Source: Hydractinia symbiolongicarpus (taxonomy: Eukaryota; Cnidaria; Hydrozoa; Anthoathecata; Hydractiniidae). From it: DNA of 64,000 bases. Under the pieces are notes generated by a model, which worked only from the letters and a program-made list of their open reading frames with translations, was not told the DNA's origin and did not search any database. The stretch lies in the NCBI RefSeq assembly GCF_029227915.1, contig NC_079882.1:30806001-30870000 (forward strand), read 5' to 3'. Made by a program: the position numbers and the translations under genes. Every line of letters begins with the position of its first letter. Position 1 is the stretch's first letter. Of this stretch, positions 37,030 to 50,617 are shown piece after piece.

Positions 37030-37633
37030 TCAATGTCCAAAATCACATCAATTAAGTCTCACAGTCAATCGTTTCATTGTTAAAAGCGATGCAACCTAGT
37101 AGAGTCAGAAAAATAACACTAAATACATGTTGGTACGAATATGTCACGCAACAGTTGTAACTCAAACGGAGTGATACCGTTACAAAGTCAATGAAATTTA
37201 GTTTTTGAAAATGTCTCTATTTCTTTAGCGCAAACTAACGGCTAGGATTTGTCCCACAGTAAAAAATGACTTATTTATCTAAATTTTTAAATGAAGCGCT
37301 ACCACAGCGCCCAGTGTAATCTCTGAGTTCCAGCAACCATGTCAGGTTAAGAAGATTGTTATTTCTTGGAGTCCAATTGGCTCATTTATCACATTTATAT
37401 GTTCAAAGTTCAAAATCAGTTTAATTAAGTCCAACACTCAATCGTTTTACTGTTAAAAGCCATGAAACCTGGTAATATCAGAAACATATCGCTAAGTACA
37501 TGTTGGTACGGATATGTGACGCAACCGTTGTAGCTCAAACAGACTGATAACGTTAGAAAGTCAATGAAATGTAGTTTTTGAAACCGTGTCTATTTCTTCA
37601 GAGCGCGCTAAAGTCTAGGATTGGTCCCACATT

Positions 37634-38044
37634 AAAAAATGACTTATTTATCTACATTTTTTAATAAAGCAACCTGGTAATATCAGAAACATATCGCTAA
37701 GTACATGTTGGTACGGATATGTGACGCAACCGTTGTAGCTCAAACAGACTGATAACGTTAGAAAGTCAATGAAATGTAGTTTTTGAAACCGTCTCTATTT
37801 CTTCAGAGCGCGCTAAAGTCTAGGATTGGTCCCACATTAAAAAAAAGACTTATTTATCTACATTTTTTAATAAAGCGACCTGGTAATATCAGAAACATGT
37901 CGCTAAGAACATGTTGGTACGGATATTTGACGCAACCGTTGTAGCTCAAACTGACTGATAACGTTAGAAAGTCAATGAAATGTAGTTTTTGAAACCGTCT
38001 CTATTTCTTCAGAGCGCGCTAACGTCTAGGATTGTTACCACAGT
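37634..38044. repeat. Tandem pair of half-size monomers (205 + 206 bp)
   Basis: Second copy of the pair, 1,530 bp after the one at 36104; it lies at the start of superunit copy 1. Confidence 0.93.
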
Positions 38045-38507
38045 AAAAAATGACTTATTTATCTACATTTTTTAAGTGGAAATGCTCTGTTCCAGCAATC
38101 ATTTCAAATTAAGAAGAAGGTTTTTTCTTGGAGTCCAGATGTCTTATTGATCACATTTTTAGGGTCAAAGTCCAAAATCATTACAATTAAGTCCCACAGT
38201 CAATCGTTTCATTGTTAAAAGCAATGCAACCTGGTAATATCTGAAACATGTCGCTAAATACATGTTGGTACGAATATGTGACGCAACACTTGGAACTCCA
38301 GCGGAGTGATACCGTTACAAAGTCAATGAAATTTAGTTTTTGAAAATGTTTCTATTTCTTCAGCGCGAGCTTACGGCTAGGATTGGTCCCACAGTAAAAA
38401 ATGGCTTATTTATCTACATTTTTTAATAAAGCGCTACCGCAGCGCCCAGTGTGAATGCTCTGTTCCTGCAATCAATTCAAATTAAGAAGAACGTTTATTC
38501 TGGGAGT

Positions 38508-38559
38508 CCCTAGAAATATGATCAATAAGACAACTGTCTTATTGATCATATTTCTAGGG
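38508..38559. other. Foldback insert, copy 5
   Basis: Perfect arms in host monomer 38396-38790, inside superunit copy 1. Its partner in superunit copy 2 lies exactly 7,940 bp downstream. Confidence 0.94.
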
Positions 38560-40258
38560 TCAATGTCCAAAATCACTTCAATTAAGTCTCACAGTCAATC
38601 GTTTCATTGTTAAAAGCGATGCAACCTAGTAGAGTCAGAAAAATAACACTAAATACATGTTGGTACGAATATGTCACGCAACAGTTGTAACTCAAACGGA
38701 GTGATACCGTTACAAAGTCAATGAAATTTAGTTTTTGAAAATGTCTCTATTTCTTTAGCGCAAACTAACGGCTAGGATTTGTCCCACAGTAAAAAATGAC
38801 TTATTTATCTAAATTTTTAAATGAAGCGCTACCACAGCGCCCAGTGTAATCTCTGAGTTCCAGCAACCATGTCAGGTTAAGAAGATTGTTATTTCTTGGA
38901 GTCCAATTGGCTCATTTATCACATTTATATGTTCAAAGTTCAAAATCAGTTTAATTAAGTCCAACACTCAATCGTTTTACTGTTAAAAGCGATGAAACCT
39001 GGTAATATCAGAAACATATCGCTAAGTACATGTTGGTACGGATATGTGACGCAACCGTTGTAGCTCAAACAGACTGATAACGTTAGAAAGTCAATGAAAT
39101 GTAGTTTTTGAAACCGTGTCTATTTCTTCAGAGCGCGCTAACGTCTAGGATTGTTCCCACAGTAAAAAATGACTTATTTATCTACATTTTTTAAGTGGAA
39201 ATGCTCTGTTCCAGCAATCATTTCAAATTAAGAAGAAGGTTTTTTCTTGGAGTCCAGATGTCTTATTGATCACATTTTTAGAGTCAAAGTCCAAAATCAT
39301 TACAATTAAGTCCCACAGTCAATCGTTTCATTGTTAAAAGCAATGCAACCTGGTAATATCTGAAACATGTCGCTAAATACATGTTGGTACGAATATGTGA
39401 AGCAACCGTTGTACTTCAAGCGGACGGATACCGTTAGAAACTCAGTGAAATGTAGTTTTTGAAACTGTCTCTATATCTTCAGCGCGTGCTAACAGCTAGG
39501 ATTGGTCCCACATTACAAAATGGCAAATTTAACTAAATTTTTAATGAAGCGCTACCGCAGCGCCCAGTGTAATCGCTGAATTCCAGCAATCGTGTCAAAT
39601 TAAGGAGAATGTTATTTCTTGGAGTCCAATTGTCTCATTCATCACATTCATAATGTCAAACTCCAAAATCAGTTCAATTAAGTCCCAGAGTCAATCGTTC
39701 CACTGCTAAAAGCGATCCAACCTGGTAATATCTGAAACATATCGCTAAATACATGTTGGTACGAATATGTGACGCAACACTTGGAACTCAAGCGGAGTGA
39801 TACCGTTACAAAGTCAATGAAATTTAGTTTTTGAAAATGTCTCTATTTCTTTTCGCAAACTAACGGCTAGGATTTGTCCCACAGTAAAAAATGACTTATT
39901 TATCTAAATTTTTAAATGAAGCGCTACCACAGCGCCCAGTGTAATCTCTGAGTTCCAGCAACCATGTCAGGTTAAGAAGAATGTTATTTCTTGGAGTCCA
40001 ATTGGCTCATTTATCACATTTATATGTTCAAAGTTCAAAATCAGTTTAATTAAGTCCAACACTCAATCGTTTTACTGTTAAAAGTGATGAAACCTGGTAA
40101 TATCAGAAACATATCGCTAAGTACATGTTGGTACGCATATGTGACGCAACCGTTGTACCTCAAACAGACTGATAACGTTAGAAAGTCAATGAAATGTAGT
40201 TTTTGAAACCTTCTCTATTTCTTCAGAGCGCGCTAAAGTCTAGGATTGGTCCCACATT

Positions 40259-40463
40259 AAAAAATGACTTATTTATCTACATTTTTTAATAAAGCAACCT
40301 GGTAATATCAGAAACATATCGCTAAGTACATGTTGGTACGGATATTTGACGCAACCGTTGTAGCTCAAACTGACTGATAACATTAGAAAGTCAATGAAAT
40401 GTAGTTTTTGAAACCGTCTCTATTTCTTCAGAGCGCGCTAACGTCTAGGATTGTTCCCACAGT
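40259..40463. repeat. Half-size monomer, 205 bp
   Basis: AACCTGG type but with GGATATTTGACGC and AACATTAGAAAG downstream, so its right half resembles the 206 bp type. Confidence 0.92.
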
Positions 40464-42677
40464 AAAAAATGACTTATTTATCTACATTTTTTAAGTGGAA
40501 ATGCTCTGTTCCAGCAATCATTTCAAATTAAGAAGAAGGTTTTTTCTTGGAGTCCAGATGTCTTATTGATCACATTTCTAGGGTCAAAGTCCAAAATCAT
40601 TACAATTAAGTCCCACAGTCAATCGTTTCATTGTTAAAAGCAATGCAACCTGGTAATATCTGAAACATGTTGCTAAATACATGTTGGTACGAATATGTGA
40701 AGCAACCGTTGTACTTCAAGCGGACGGATACCGTTAGAAACTCAATGAAATGTAGTTTTTGTAACTGTCTCTATATCTTCAGCGCGTGCTAACGGCTAGG
40801 ATTGGTCCCACATTACAAAATGACAAATTTAACTAAATTTTTAATGAAGCGCTACCGCAGCGCCCAGTGTAATCGCTGAATTCCAGCAATCGTGTCAAAT
40901 TAAGGAGAATGTTATTTCTTGGAGTCCAAATGTCTCATTCATCACATTCATAATGTCAAACTCCAAAATCAGTTCAATTAAGTCCCAGAGTCAATCGTTC
41001 CACTGCTAAAAGCGATGCAACCTGGTAATATCTGAAACATATCGCTAAATACATGTTGGTACGAATATGTGACGCAACACTTGGAACTCAAGCGGAGTGA
41101 TTCCGTTACAAAGTCAATGAAATTTAGTTTTTGAAAATGTTTCTATTTCTTCAGCGCGAGCTCACGGCTAGGATTGGTCCCACAGTAAAAAATGGCTTAT
41201 TTATCTACATTTTTTAATAAAGCGCTACCGCAGCGCCCAGTGTGAATGCTCTGTTCTTGCAATCAATTCAAATTAAGAAGAACGTTTATTCTGGGAGTCC
41301 AGATGTCTTATTGATCACATTGCTAGGGTCAAAGTCCAAAATCATTACAATTAAATCCCACAGTCAATCGTTTTATTGTTGAAAGCGATGCAACCTAGTA
41401 GTGTCAGAAAAATAACGCTAAATGCATGTTGGTACGAATATGTGACGCAATAGTTGTAACTCAAACGGACCGATACCGTTAGAAAGTCAATTAAATGTAA
41501 TTTTTGAAACTGTCTCTATTCCTTCAACGTGCGCTATCGTCTAGGATTGGTCTCACAGTAAAAAATGGCTTATTTATCTACATTTTTAATAAAGCGCTAC
41601 CGCAGCACCCAGTGTGAATGCTCTGTTCCAGCAATCATTTCAAATTAAGAAGAACGTTTATTCTTGGAGTCCAGTTGTCTTATATATCATATTTCTAGGG
41701 TCAAAGTCCAAAATCATTTCAATTAAGTCTCACAGTCAATCGTTTCATTGTTAAATGCGATGCAACCTAGTAGAGTCAGAAAAATAACACTAAATACATG
41801 TTGATACGAATATGTGACGCAACAGTTGTAACTCAATCGGAGTGATACCGTTACAAAGTCAATGAAATTTAGTTTTTGAAAATGTCTCTATTTCTTTAGC
41901 GCGAGCTAACTGCTAGGATTGGTCCCACAATAAAAAATGACTTATTTATCTACATTTTTTATTAAAGCGCCATCACAGCGCCCAGTGTAATCGCTGAGTT
42001 CCAGCAACCATGTCAGATTAAGAAGAATGTTATTTCTTGGAGTCCAATTGGCTCATTTATCACATTTATAAGTTCAAAGTCCAAAATCAGTTCAATTAAG
42101 TCCCCCAGTCAATCGTTTCACTGTTAAGAGCGATTGAACCTGGTAACATCAGAAACATATCGCTAAATACATGTTGGTACGAAAATGTGAAGCAACCGTT
42201 GTACTTCAAGCGAACGGATACCGATAGAAAGTCAATGAAATTTAGTTTTTGAAAATGTATCTATTTCTTTAGCGCAAAATAACGGCTAGGATTGGTCTCA
42301 CAGTAAAAAATGGCTCATTTATCTACATTTTTTAATAAAGCGCTACTGCAGCGCCCAGTGTGAATGTTCTGTTCCAGCAATCATTTCAAATTAAGAAGAA
42401 CGTTTATTCTTGGAGTCCAATTCGCTCATTTATCACATTTATAAGTTCAAAGTTCAAAATCAGTTAAATTAAGTCCCACACTCAATCGTTTTACTGTTAA
42501 AAGCGATGAAACCTGGTAATATCAGAAACATATCGCTAAGTACATGTTGGTACGGATATGTGACGCAACCGTTGTAGCACAAACAGACCGATAACGTTAG
42601 AAATTCAATGAAATGTAGTTTTTAAAACCGTCTCTATTTCTTCAGAGCGCGCTAACGTCTAGGATTGTTCCCACAGT

Positions 42678-44849
42678 AAAAAATGGCTTATTTATCTACA
42701 TTTTTTAAGTGGAAATGCTCTGTTCCAGCAATCATTTCAAATTAAGAAAAACGTTTTTTCTTGGAGTCCAGTTGTCTTATTGATCATATTTCTAGGGTCA
42801 AAGTCCAAAATCATTTCAATTAAGTCTCACAGTCAATCGTTTCATTGTTAAATGCGATGCAACCTAGTAGAGTCAGAAAAATAACACTAAATACATGTTG
42901 GTACGAATATGTGACGCAACAGTTGTAACTCAATCGGAGTGATACCGTTACAAAGTCAATGAAATTTAGTTTTTGAAAATGTCTCTATTTCTTTAGCGCG
43001 AACTAACTGCTAGGATTGGTCCCACAGTAAAAAATGACTTATTTATCTACATTTTTTATTAAAGCGCCATCACAGCGCCCAGTGTAATCGCCGAGTTCCA
43101 GCAACCATGTCAGATTAAGAAGAATGTTATTTCTTGGATTCCAATTGGCTCATTTATCACATTTATAAGTTCAAAGTTCAAAATCAGTTCAATTAAGTCC
43201 CACATTCAATCGTTTTACTGTTAAAAGCGATGAAACCTGGTAATATCAGAAACATATCGCTAAGTACATGTTGGTACGGATATGCGACGCAACCGTTGTA
43301 GCTGAAACAGACTGATAACGTTAGAAATTCAATGAAATGTAGTTTTTGAAACCGTCTCTATTTCTTCAGAGCGCGCTAACGTCTAGGATTGTTCCCACAG
43401 TAAAAAATGGCTTATTTATCTACATTTTTTAAGTGGAAATGCTCTGTTCCAGCAATCATTTCAAATTAAGAAAAACGTTTTTTCTTGGAGTCCAGTTGTC
43501 TTATTGATCATATTTCTAGGGTCAAAGTCCAAAATCATTTCAATTAAGTCTCACAGTCAATCGTTTCATTGTTAAATGCGATGCAACCTAGTAGAGTCAG
43601 AAAAATAACACTAAATACATGTTGGTACGAATATGTGACGCAACAGTTGTAACTCAATCGGAGTGATACCGTTACAAAGTCAATGAAATTTAGTTTTTGA
43701 AAATGTCTCTATTTCTTTAGCGCGAACTAACTGCTAGGATTGGTCCCACAGTAAAAAATGACTTATTTATCTACATTTTTTATTAAAGCGCCATCACAGC
43801 GCCCAGTGTAATCGCCGAGTTCCAGCAACCATGTCAGATTAAGAAGAATGTTATTTCTTGGATTCCAATTGGCTCATTTATCACATTTATAAGTTCAAAG
43901 TTCAAAATCAGTTCAATTAAGTCCCACATTCAATCGTTTTACTGTTAAAAGCGATGAAACCTGGTAATATCAGAAACATATCGCTAAGTACATGTTGGTA
44001 CGGATATGCGACGCAACCGTTGTAGCTGAAACAGACTGATAACGTTAGAAATTCAATGAAATGTAGTTTTTGAAACCGTCTCTATTTCTTCAGAGCGCGC
44101 TAACGTCTAGGATTGTTCCCACAGTAAAAAATGGCTTATTTATCTACATTTTTTAAGTGGAAATGCTCTGTTCCAGCAATCATTTCAAATTAAGAAAAAC
44201 GTTTTTTCTTGGAGTCCAGTTGTCTTATTGATCATATTTCTAGGGTCAAAGTCCAAAATCATTTCAATTAAGTCTCACAGTCAATCGTTTCATTGTTAAA
44301 TGCGATGCAACCTAGTAGAGTCAGAAAAATAACACTAAATACATGTTGGTACGAATATGTGACGCAACAGTTGTAACTCAATCGGAGTGATACCGTTACA
44401 AAGTCAATGAAATTTAGTTTTTGAAAATGTCTCTATTTCTTTAGCGCGAACTAACTGCTAGGATTGGTCCCACAGTAAAAAATGACTTATTTATCTACAT
44501 TTTTTATTAAAGCGCCATCACAGCGCCCAGTATAATCGCTGAGTTCCAGCAACCATGTCAGGTTAAGAAGAATGTTATTTCTTGGATTCCAATTGGCTCA
44601 TTTATCACATTTATAAGTTCAAAGTTCAAAATCAGTTCAATTAAGTCCCACACTCAATCGTTTTACTGTTAAAAGCGATGAAACCTGGTAATATCAGAAA
44701 CATATCGCTAAGTACATGTTGGTACGGATATGCGACGCAACCGTTGTAGCTCAAACAGACTGATAACGTTAGAAAGTCAATGAAATGTAGTTTTTGAAAC
44801 CGTCTCTATTTCTTCAGAACGCGCTAACGTCTAGGATTGTTCCCACAGT
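42678..44849. repeat. 724 bp dimer array, three copies (superunit copy 1)
   Basis: Each dimer is a 351 bp monomer lacking the small hairpin plus a 373 bp monomer with TTTTTATTAAAGCGCCATCAC. Dimers start at 42678, 43402 and 44126. Anchors 42661, 43385, 44109 and 44833 are 724 bp apart. The last dimer differs by CCCAGTATAATCGC and CAGAACGCGC, which also mark the last dimer of the other array. Confidence 0.92.
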
Positions 44850-44973
44850 AAAAAATGGCTTATTTATCTACATTTTTTAAGTGGAAATGCTCTGTTCCAG
44901 CAATCATTTCAAATTAAGAAGAACGTTTATTCTTGGAGTCCAGTTGTCTTATTGATCATATTTCTAGGGTCAA

Positions 44974-45243
44974 AGTCCAAAATCATTTCAATTAAGTCCC
45001 ACAGTCAATCGTTTCATTGTTAAAAGCGAGGCAACCTAGTAGAGTCAGAAAAATAACGCAAAATACATGTTAGTACGAATATATGACGCAACATTTTTAT
45101 CTCAAACGGACTTATACCGTTAGAAAGTCAATGAAAAGTAATTTTTGAAACTGTCTCTATTATTTCAGCGTCCGCTATCGTCTAGGATTGGTCCCACACT
45201 ACAAAATGACTTATTTATCTAAATTTTATAATGAAGCGCTACC
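44974..45243. repeat. 270 bp patch identical to 5364-5633 of block A
   Basis: Base-by-base comparison of the printed lines shows identity with 5364-5633 at an offset of 39,610 bp. The shared stretch includes AAAAGCGAGGCAACC, AATATATGACGCAACA, the otherwise unseen CGGACTTATACC, and AAATTTTATAATGAAGCG. The flanks differ at once: 44973 is A against C at 5363, and 45244 is A against G at 5634. Outside the patch the sequence belongs to the 724 bp dimer (left) and to the 1,530 bp unit (right). It interrupts the two superunit copies exactly. Conversion-like copying, a deletion joining distant parts, or an assembly join could each produce it. Confidence 0.93.
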
Positions 45244-45573
45244 ACAGCGCCCAGTGTAATCTCTGAGTTCCAGCAACCATGTCAGGTTAAGAAGATTGTT
45301 ATTTCTTGGAGTCCAATTGGCTCATTTATCACATTTATATGTTCAAAGTTCAAAATCAGTTTAATTAAGTCCAACACTCAATCGTTTTACTGTTAAAAGC
45401 CATGAAACCTGGTAATATCAGAAACATATCGCTAAGTACATGTTGGTACGGATATGTGACGCAACCGTTGTAGCTCAAACAGACTGATAACGTTAGAAAG
45501 TCAATGAAATGTAGTTTTTGAAACCGTGTCTATTTCTTCAGAGCGCGCTAAAGTCTAGGATTGGTCCCACATT

Positions 45574-45984
45574 AAAAAATGACTTATTTATCTACATTTT
45601 TTAATAAAGCAACCTGGTAATATCAGAAACATATCGCTAAGTACATGTTGGTACGGATATGTGACGCAACCGTTGTAGCTCAAACAGACTGATAACGTTA
45701 GAAAGTCAATGAAATGTAGTTTTTGAAACCGTCTCTATTTCTTCAGAGCGCGCTAAAGTCTAGGATTGGTCCCACATTAAAAAAAAGACTTATTTATCTA
45801 CATTTTTTAATAAAGCGACCTGGTAATATCAGAAACATGTCGCTAAGAACATGTTGGTACGGATATTTGACGCAACCGTTGTAGCTCAAACTGACTGATA
45901 ACGTTAGAAAGTCAATGAAATGTAGTTTTTGAAACCGTCTCTATTTCTTCAGAGCGCGCTAACGTCTAGGATTGTTACCACAGT
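45574..45984. repeat. Tandem pair of half-size monomers (205 + 206 bp)
   Basis: Partner of the pair at 37634 in superunit copy 2, offset 7,940 bp. Confidence 0.93.
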
Positions 45985-46447
45985 AAAAAATGACTTATTT
46001 ATCTACATTTTTTAAGTGGAAATGCTCTGTTCCAGCAATCATTTCAAATTAAGAAGAAGGTTTTTTCTTGGAGTCCAGATGTCTTATTGATCACATTTTT
46101 AGGGTCAAAGTCCAAAATCATTACAATTAAGTCCCACAGTCAATCGTTTCATTGTTAAAAGCAATGCAACCTGGTAATATCTGAAACATGTCGCTAAATA
46201 CATGTTGGTACGAATATGTGACGCAACACTTGGAACTCCAGCGGAGTGATACCGTTACAAAGTCAATGAAATTTAGTTTTTGAAAATGTTTCTATTTCTT
46301 CAGCGCGAGCTTACGGCTAGGATTGGTCCCACAGTAAAAAATGGCTTATTTATCTACATTTTTTAATAAAGCGCTACCGCAGCGCCCAGTGTGAATGCTC
46401 TGTTCCTGCAATCAATTCAAATTAAGAAGAACGTTTATTCTGGGAGT

Positions 46448-46499
46448 CCCTAGAAATATGATCAATAAGACAACTGTCTTATTGATCATATTTCTAGGG
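46448..46499. other. Foldback insert, copy 6
   Basis: Perfect arms in host monomer 46336-46730, superunit copy 2; the duplicate of the copy at 38508. Confidence 0.94.
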
Positions 46500-48198
46500 T
46501 CAATGTCCAAAATCACTTCAATTAAGTCTCACAGTCAATCGTTTCATTGTTAAAAGCGATGCAACCTAGTAGAGTCAGAAAAATAACACTAAATACATGT
46601 TGGTACGAATATGTCACGCAACAGTTGTAACTCAAACGGAGTGATACCGTTACAAAGTCAATGAAATTTAGTTTTTGAAAATGTCTCTATTTCTTTAGCG
46701 CAAACTAACGGCTAGGATTTGTCCCACAGTAAAAAATGACTTATTTATCTAAATTTTTAAATGAAGCGCTACCACAGCGCCCAGTGTAATCTCTGAGTTC
46801 CAGCAACCATGTCAGGTTAAGAAGATTGTTATTTCTTGGAGTCCAATTGGCTCATTTATCACATTTATATGTTCAAAGTTCAAAATCAGTTTAATTAAGT
46901 CCAACACTCAATCGTTTTACTGTTAAAAGCGATGAAACCTGGTAATATCAGAAACATATCGCTAAGTACATGTTGGTACGGATATGTGACGCAACCGTTG
47001 TAGCTCAAACAGACTGATAACGTTAGAAAGTCAATGAAATGTAGTTTTTGAAACCGTGTCTATTTCTTCAGAGCGCGCTAACGTCTAGGATTGTTCCCAC
47101 AGTAAAAAATGACTTATTTATCTACATTTTTTAAGTGGAAATGCTCTGTTCCAGCAATCATTTCAAATTAAGAAGAAGGTTTTTTCTTGGAGTCCAGATG
47201 TCTTATTGATCACATTTTTAGAGTCAAAGTCCAAAATCATTACAATTAAGTCCCACAGTCAATCGTTTCATTGTTAAAAGCAATGCAACCTGGTAATATC
47301 TGAAACATGTCGCTAAATACATGTTGGTACGAATATGTGAAGCAACCGTTGTACTTCAAGCGGACGGATACCGTTAGAAACTCAGTGAAATGTAGTTTTT
47401 GAAACTGTCTCTATATCTTCAGCGCGTGCTAACAGCTAGGATTGGTCCCACATTACAAAATGGCAAATTTAACTAAATTTTTAATGAAGCGCTACCGCAG
47501 CGCCCAGTGTAATCGCTGAATTCCAGCAATCGTGTCAAATTAAGGAGAATGTTATTTCTTGGAGTCCAATTGTCTCATTCATCACATTCATAATGTCAAA
47601 CTCCAAAATCAGTTCAATTAAGTCCCAGAGTCAATCGTTCCACTGCTAAAAGCGATCCAACCTGGTAATATCTGAAACATATCGCTAAATACATGTTGGT
47701 ACGAATATGTGACGCAACACTTGGAACTCAAGCGGAGTGATACCGTTACAAAGTCAATGAAATTTAGTTTTTGAAAATGTCTCTATTTCTTTTCGCAAAC
47801 TAACGGCTAGGATTTGTCCCACAGTAAAAAATGACTTATTTATCTAAATTTTTAAATGAAGCGCTACCACAGCGCCCAGTGTAATCTCTGAGTTCCAGCA
47901 ACCATGTCAGGTTAAGAAGAATGTTATTTCTTGGAGTCCAATTGGCTCATTTATCACATTTATATGTTCAAAGTTCAAAATCAGTTTAATTAAGTCCAAC
48001 ACTCAATCGTTTTACTGTTAAAAGTGATGAAACCTGGTAATATCAGAAACATATCGCTAAGTACATGTTGGTACGCATATGTGACGCAACCGTTGTACCT
48101 CAAACAGACTGATAACGTTAGAAAGTCAATGAAATGTAGTTTTTGAAACCTTCTCTATTTCTTCAGAGCGCGCTAAAGTCTAGGATTGGTCCCACATT

Positions 48199-48403
48199 AA
48201 AAAATGACTTATTTATCTACATTTTTTAATAAAGCAACCTGGTAATATCAGAAACATATCGCTAAGTACATGTTGGTACGGATATTTGACGCAACCGTTG
48301 TAGCTCAAACTGACTGATAACATTAGAAAGTCAATGAAATGTAGTTTTTGAAACCGTCTCTATTTCTTCAGAGCGCGCTAACGTCTAGGATTGTTCCCAC
48401 AGT
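48199..48403. repeat. Half-size monomer, 205 bp
   Basis: Partner of the unit at 40259 in superunit copy 2, sharing AACATTAGAAAG. Confidence 0.92.
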
Positions 48404-50617
48404 AAAAAATGACTTATTTATCTACATTTTTTAAGTGGAAATGCTCTGTTCCAGCAATCATTTCAAATTAAGAAGAAGGTTTTTTCTTGGAGTCCAGATG
48501 TCTTATTGATCACATTTCTAGGGTCAAAGTCCAAAATCATTACAATTAAGTCCCACAGTCAATCGTTTCATTGTTAAAAGCAATGCAACCTGGTAATATC
48601 TGAAACATGTTGCTAAATACATGTTGGTACGAATATGTGAAGCAACCGTTGTACTTCAAGCGGACGGATACCGTTAGAAACTCAATGAAATGTAGTTTTT
48701 GTAACTGTCTCTATATCTTCAGCGCGTGCTAACGGCTAGGATTGGTCCCACATTACAAAATGACAAATTTAACTAAATTTTTAATGAAGCGCTACCGCAG
48801 CGCCCAGTGTAATCGCTGAATTCCAGCAATCGTGTCAAATTAAGGAGAATGTTATTTCTTGGAGTCCAAATGTCTCATTCATCACATTCATAATGTCAAA
48901 CTCCAAAATCAGTTCAATTAAGTCCCAGAGTCAATCGTTCCACTGCTAAAAGCGATGCAACCTGGTAATATCTGAAACATATCGCTAAATACATGTTGGT
49001 ACGAATATGTGACGCAACACTTGGAACTCAAGCGGAGTGATTCCGTTACAAAGTCAATGAAATTTAGTTTTTGAAAATGTTTCTATTTCTTCAGCGCGAG
49101 CTCACGGCTAGGATTGGTCCCACAGTAAAAAATGGCTTATTTATCTACATTTTTTAATAAAGCGCTACCGCAGCGCCCAGTGTGAATGCTCTGTTCTTGC
49201 AATCAATTCAAATTAAGAAGAACGTTTATTCTGGGAGTCCAGATGTCTTATTGATCACATTGCTAGGGTCAAAGTCCAAAATCATTACAATTAAATCCCA
49301 CAGTCAATCGTTTTATTGTTGAAAGCGATGCAACCTAGTAGTGTCAGAAAAATAACGCTAAATGCATGTTGGTACGAATATGTGACGCAATAGTTGTAAC
49401 TCAAACGGACCGATACCGTTAGAAAGTCAATTAAATGTAATTTTTGAAACTGTCTCTATTCCTTCAACGTGCGCTATCGTCTAGGATTGGTCTCACAGTA
49501 AAAAATGGCTTATTTATCTACATTTTTAATAAAGCGCTACCGCAGCACCCAGTGTGAATGCTCTGTTCCAGCAATCATTTCAAATTAAGAAGAACGTTTA
49601 TTCTTGGAGTCCAGTTGTCTTATATATCATATTTCTAGGGTCAAAGTCCAAAATCATTTCAATTAAGTCTCACAGTCAATCGTTTCATTGTTAAATGCGA
49701 TGCAACCTAGTAGAGTCAGAAAAATAACACTAAATACATGTTGATACGAATATGTGACGCAACAGTTGTAACTCAATCGGAGTGATACCGTTACAAAGTC
49801 AATGAAATTTAGTTTTTGAAAATGTCTCTATTTCTTTAGCGCGAGCTAACTGCTAGGATTGGTCCCACAATAAAAAATGACTTATTTATCTACATTTTTT
49901 ATTAAAGCGCCATCACAGCGCCCAGTGTAATCGCTGAGTTCCAGCAACCATGTCAGATTAAGAAGAATGTTATTTCTTGGAGTCCAATTGGCTCATTTAT
50001 CACATTTATAAGTTCAAAGTCCAAAATCAGTTCAATTAAGTCCCCCAGTCAATCGTTTCACTGTTAAGAGCGATTGAACCTGGTAACATCAGAAACATAT
50101 CGCTAAATACATGTTGGTACGAAAATGTGAAGCAACCGTTGTACTTCAAGCGAACGGATACCGATAGAAAGTCAATGAAATTTAGTTTTTGAAAATGTAT
50201 CTATTTCTTTAGCGCAAAATAACGGCTAGGATTGGTCTCACAGTAAAAAATGGCTCATTTATCTACATTTTTTAATAAAGCGCTACTGCAGCGCCCAGTG
50301 TGAATGTTCTGTTCCAGCAATCATTTCAAATTAAGAAGAACGTTTATTCTTGGAGTCCAATTCGCTCATTTATCACATTTATAAGTTCAAAGTTCAAAAT
50401 CAGTTAAATTAAGTCCCACACTCAATCGTTTTACTGTTAAAAGCGATGAAACCTGGTAATATCAGAAACATATCGCTAAGTACATGTTGGTACGGATATG
50501 TGACGCAACCGTTGTAGCACAAACAGACCGATAACGTTAGAAATTCAATGAAATGTAGTTTTTAAAACCGTCTCTATTTCTTCAGAGCGCGCTAACGTCT
50601 AGGATTGTTCCCACAGT

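Larger units (their letters stand above)
35336..38395. repeat. Block H/I, 1,530 bp five-unit HOR, two tandem copies
   Basis: Unit lengths are 395, 373, 205, 206 and 351 bp, starting at 35336, 35731, 36104, 36309, 36515 | 36866, 37261, 37634, 37839 and 38045. Anchors 35319, 36849 and 38379 are 1,530 bp apart. Both copies share ATTGTTACCACAG and AAAGCCATGAAACC. The only difference I noticed is one base in the foldback arm of the second copy (CTTAATGATC). Similar runs of units occur at 54611-55715 and 58349-59483. Confidence 0.92.
37261..44973. repeat. Block I, superunit copy 1 (about 7.7 kb)
   Basis: Units start at 37261, 37634, 37839, 38045, 38396, 38791, 39164, 39515, 39886, 40259, 40464, 40815, 41187, 41560, 41932, 42305, 42678, 43402 and 44126 pairs onward. 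From 37301 it matches the sequence 7,940 bp downstream in every place I compared, including private marks ATTTCTTTTCGCAAAC (39844), GGTACGCATATG (40131), AGTCCAAATGTCTC (40923), AAATGCATGTTGG (41422), ATGGCTCATTTATC (42310) and CGATAGAAAG (42222). The copy ends at the 270 bp patch starting at 44974. Confidence 0.92.
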
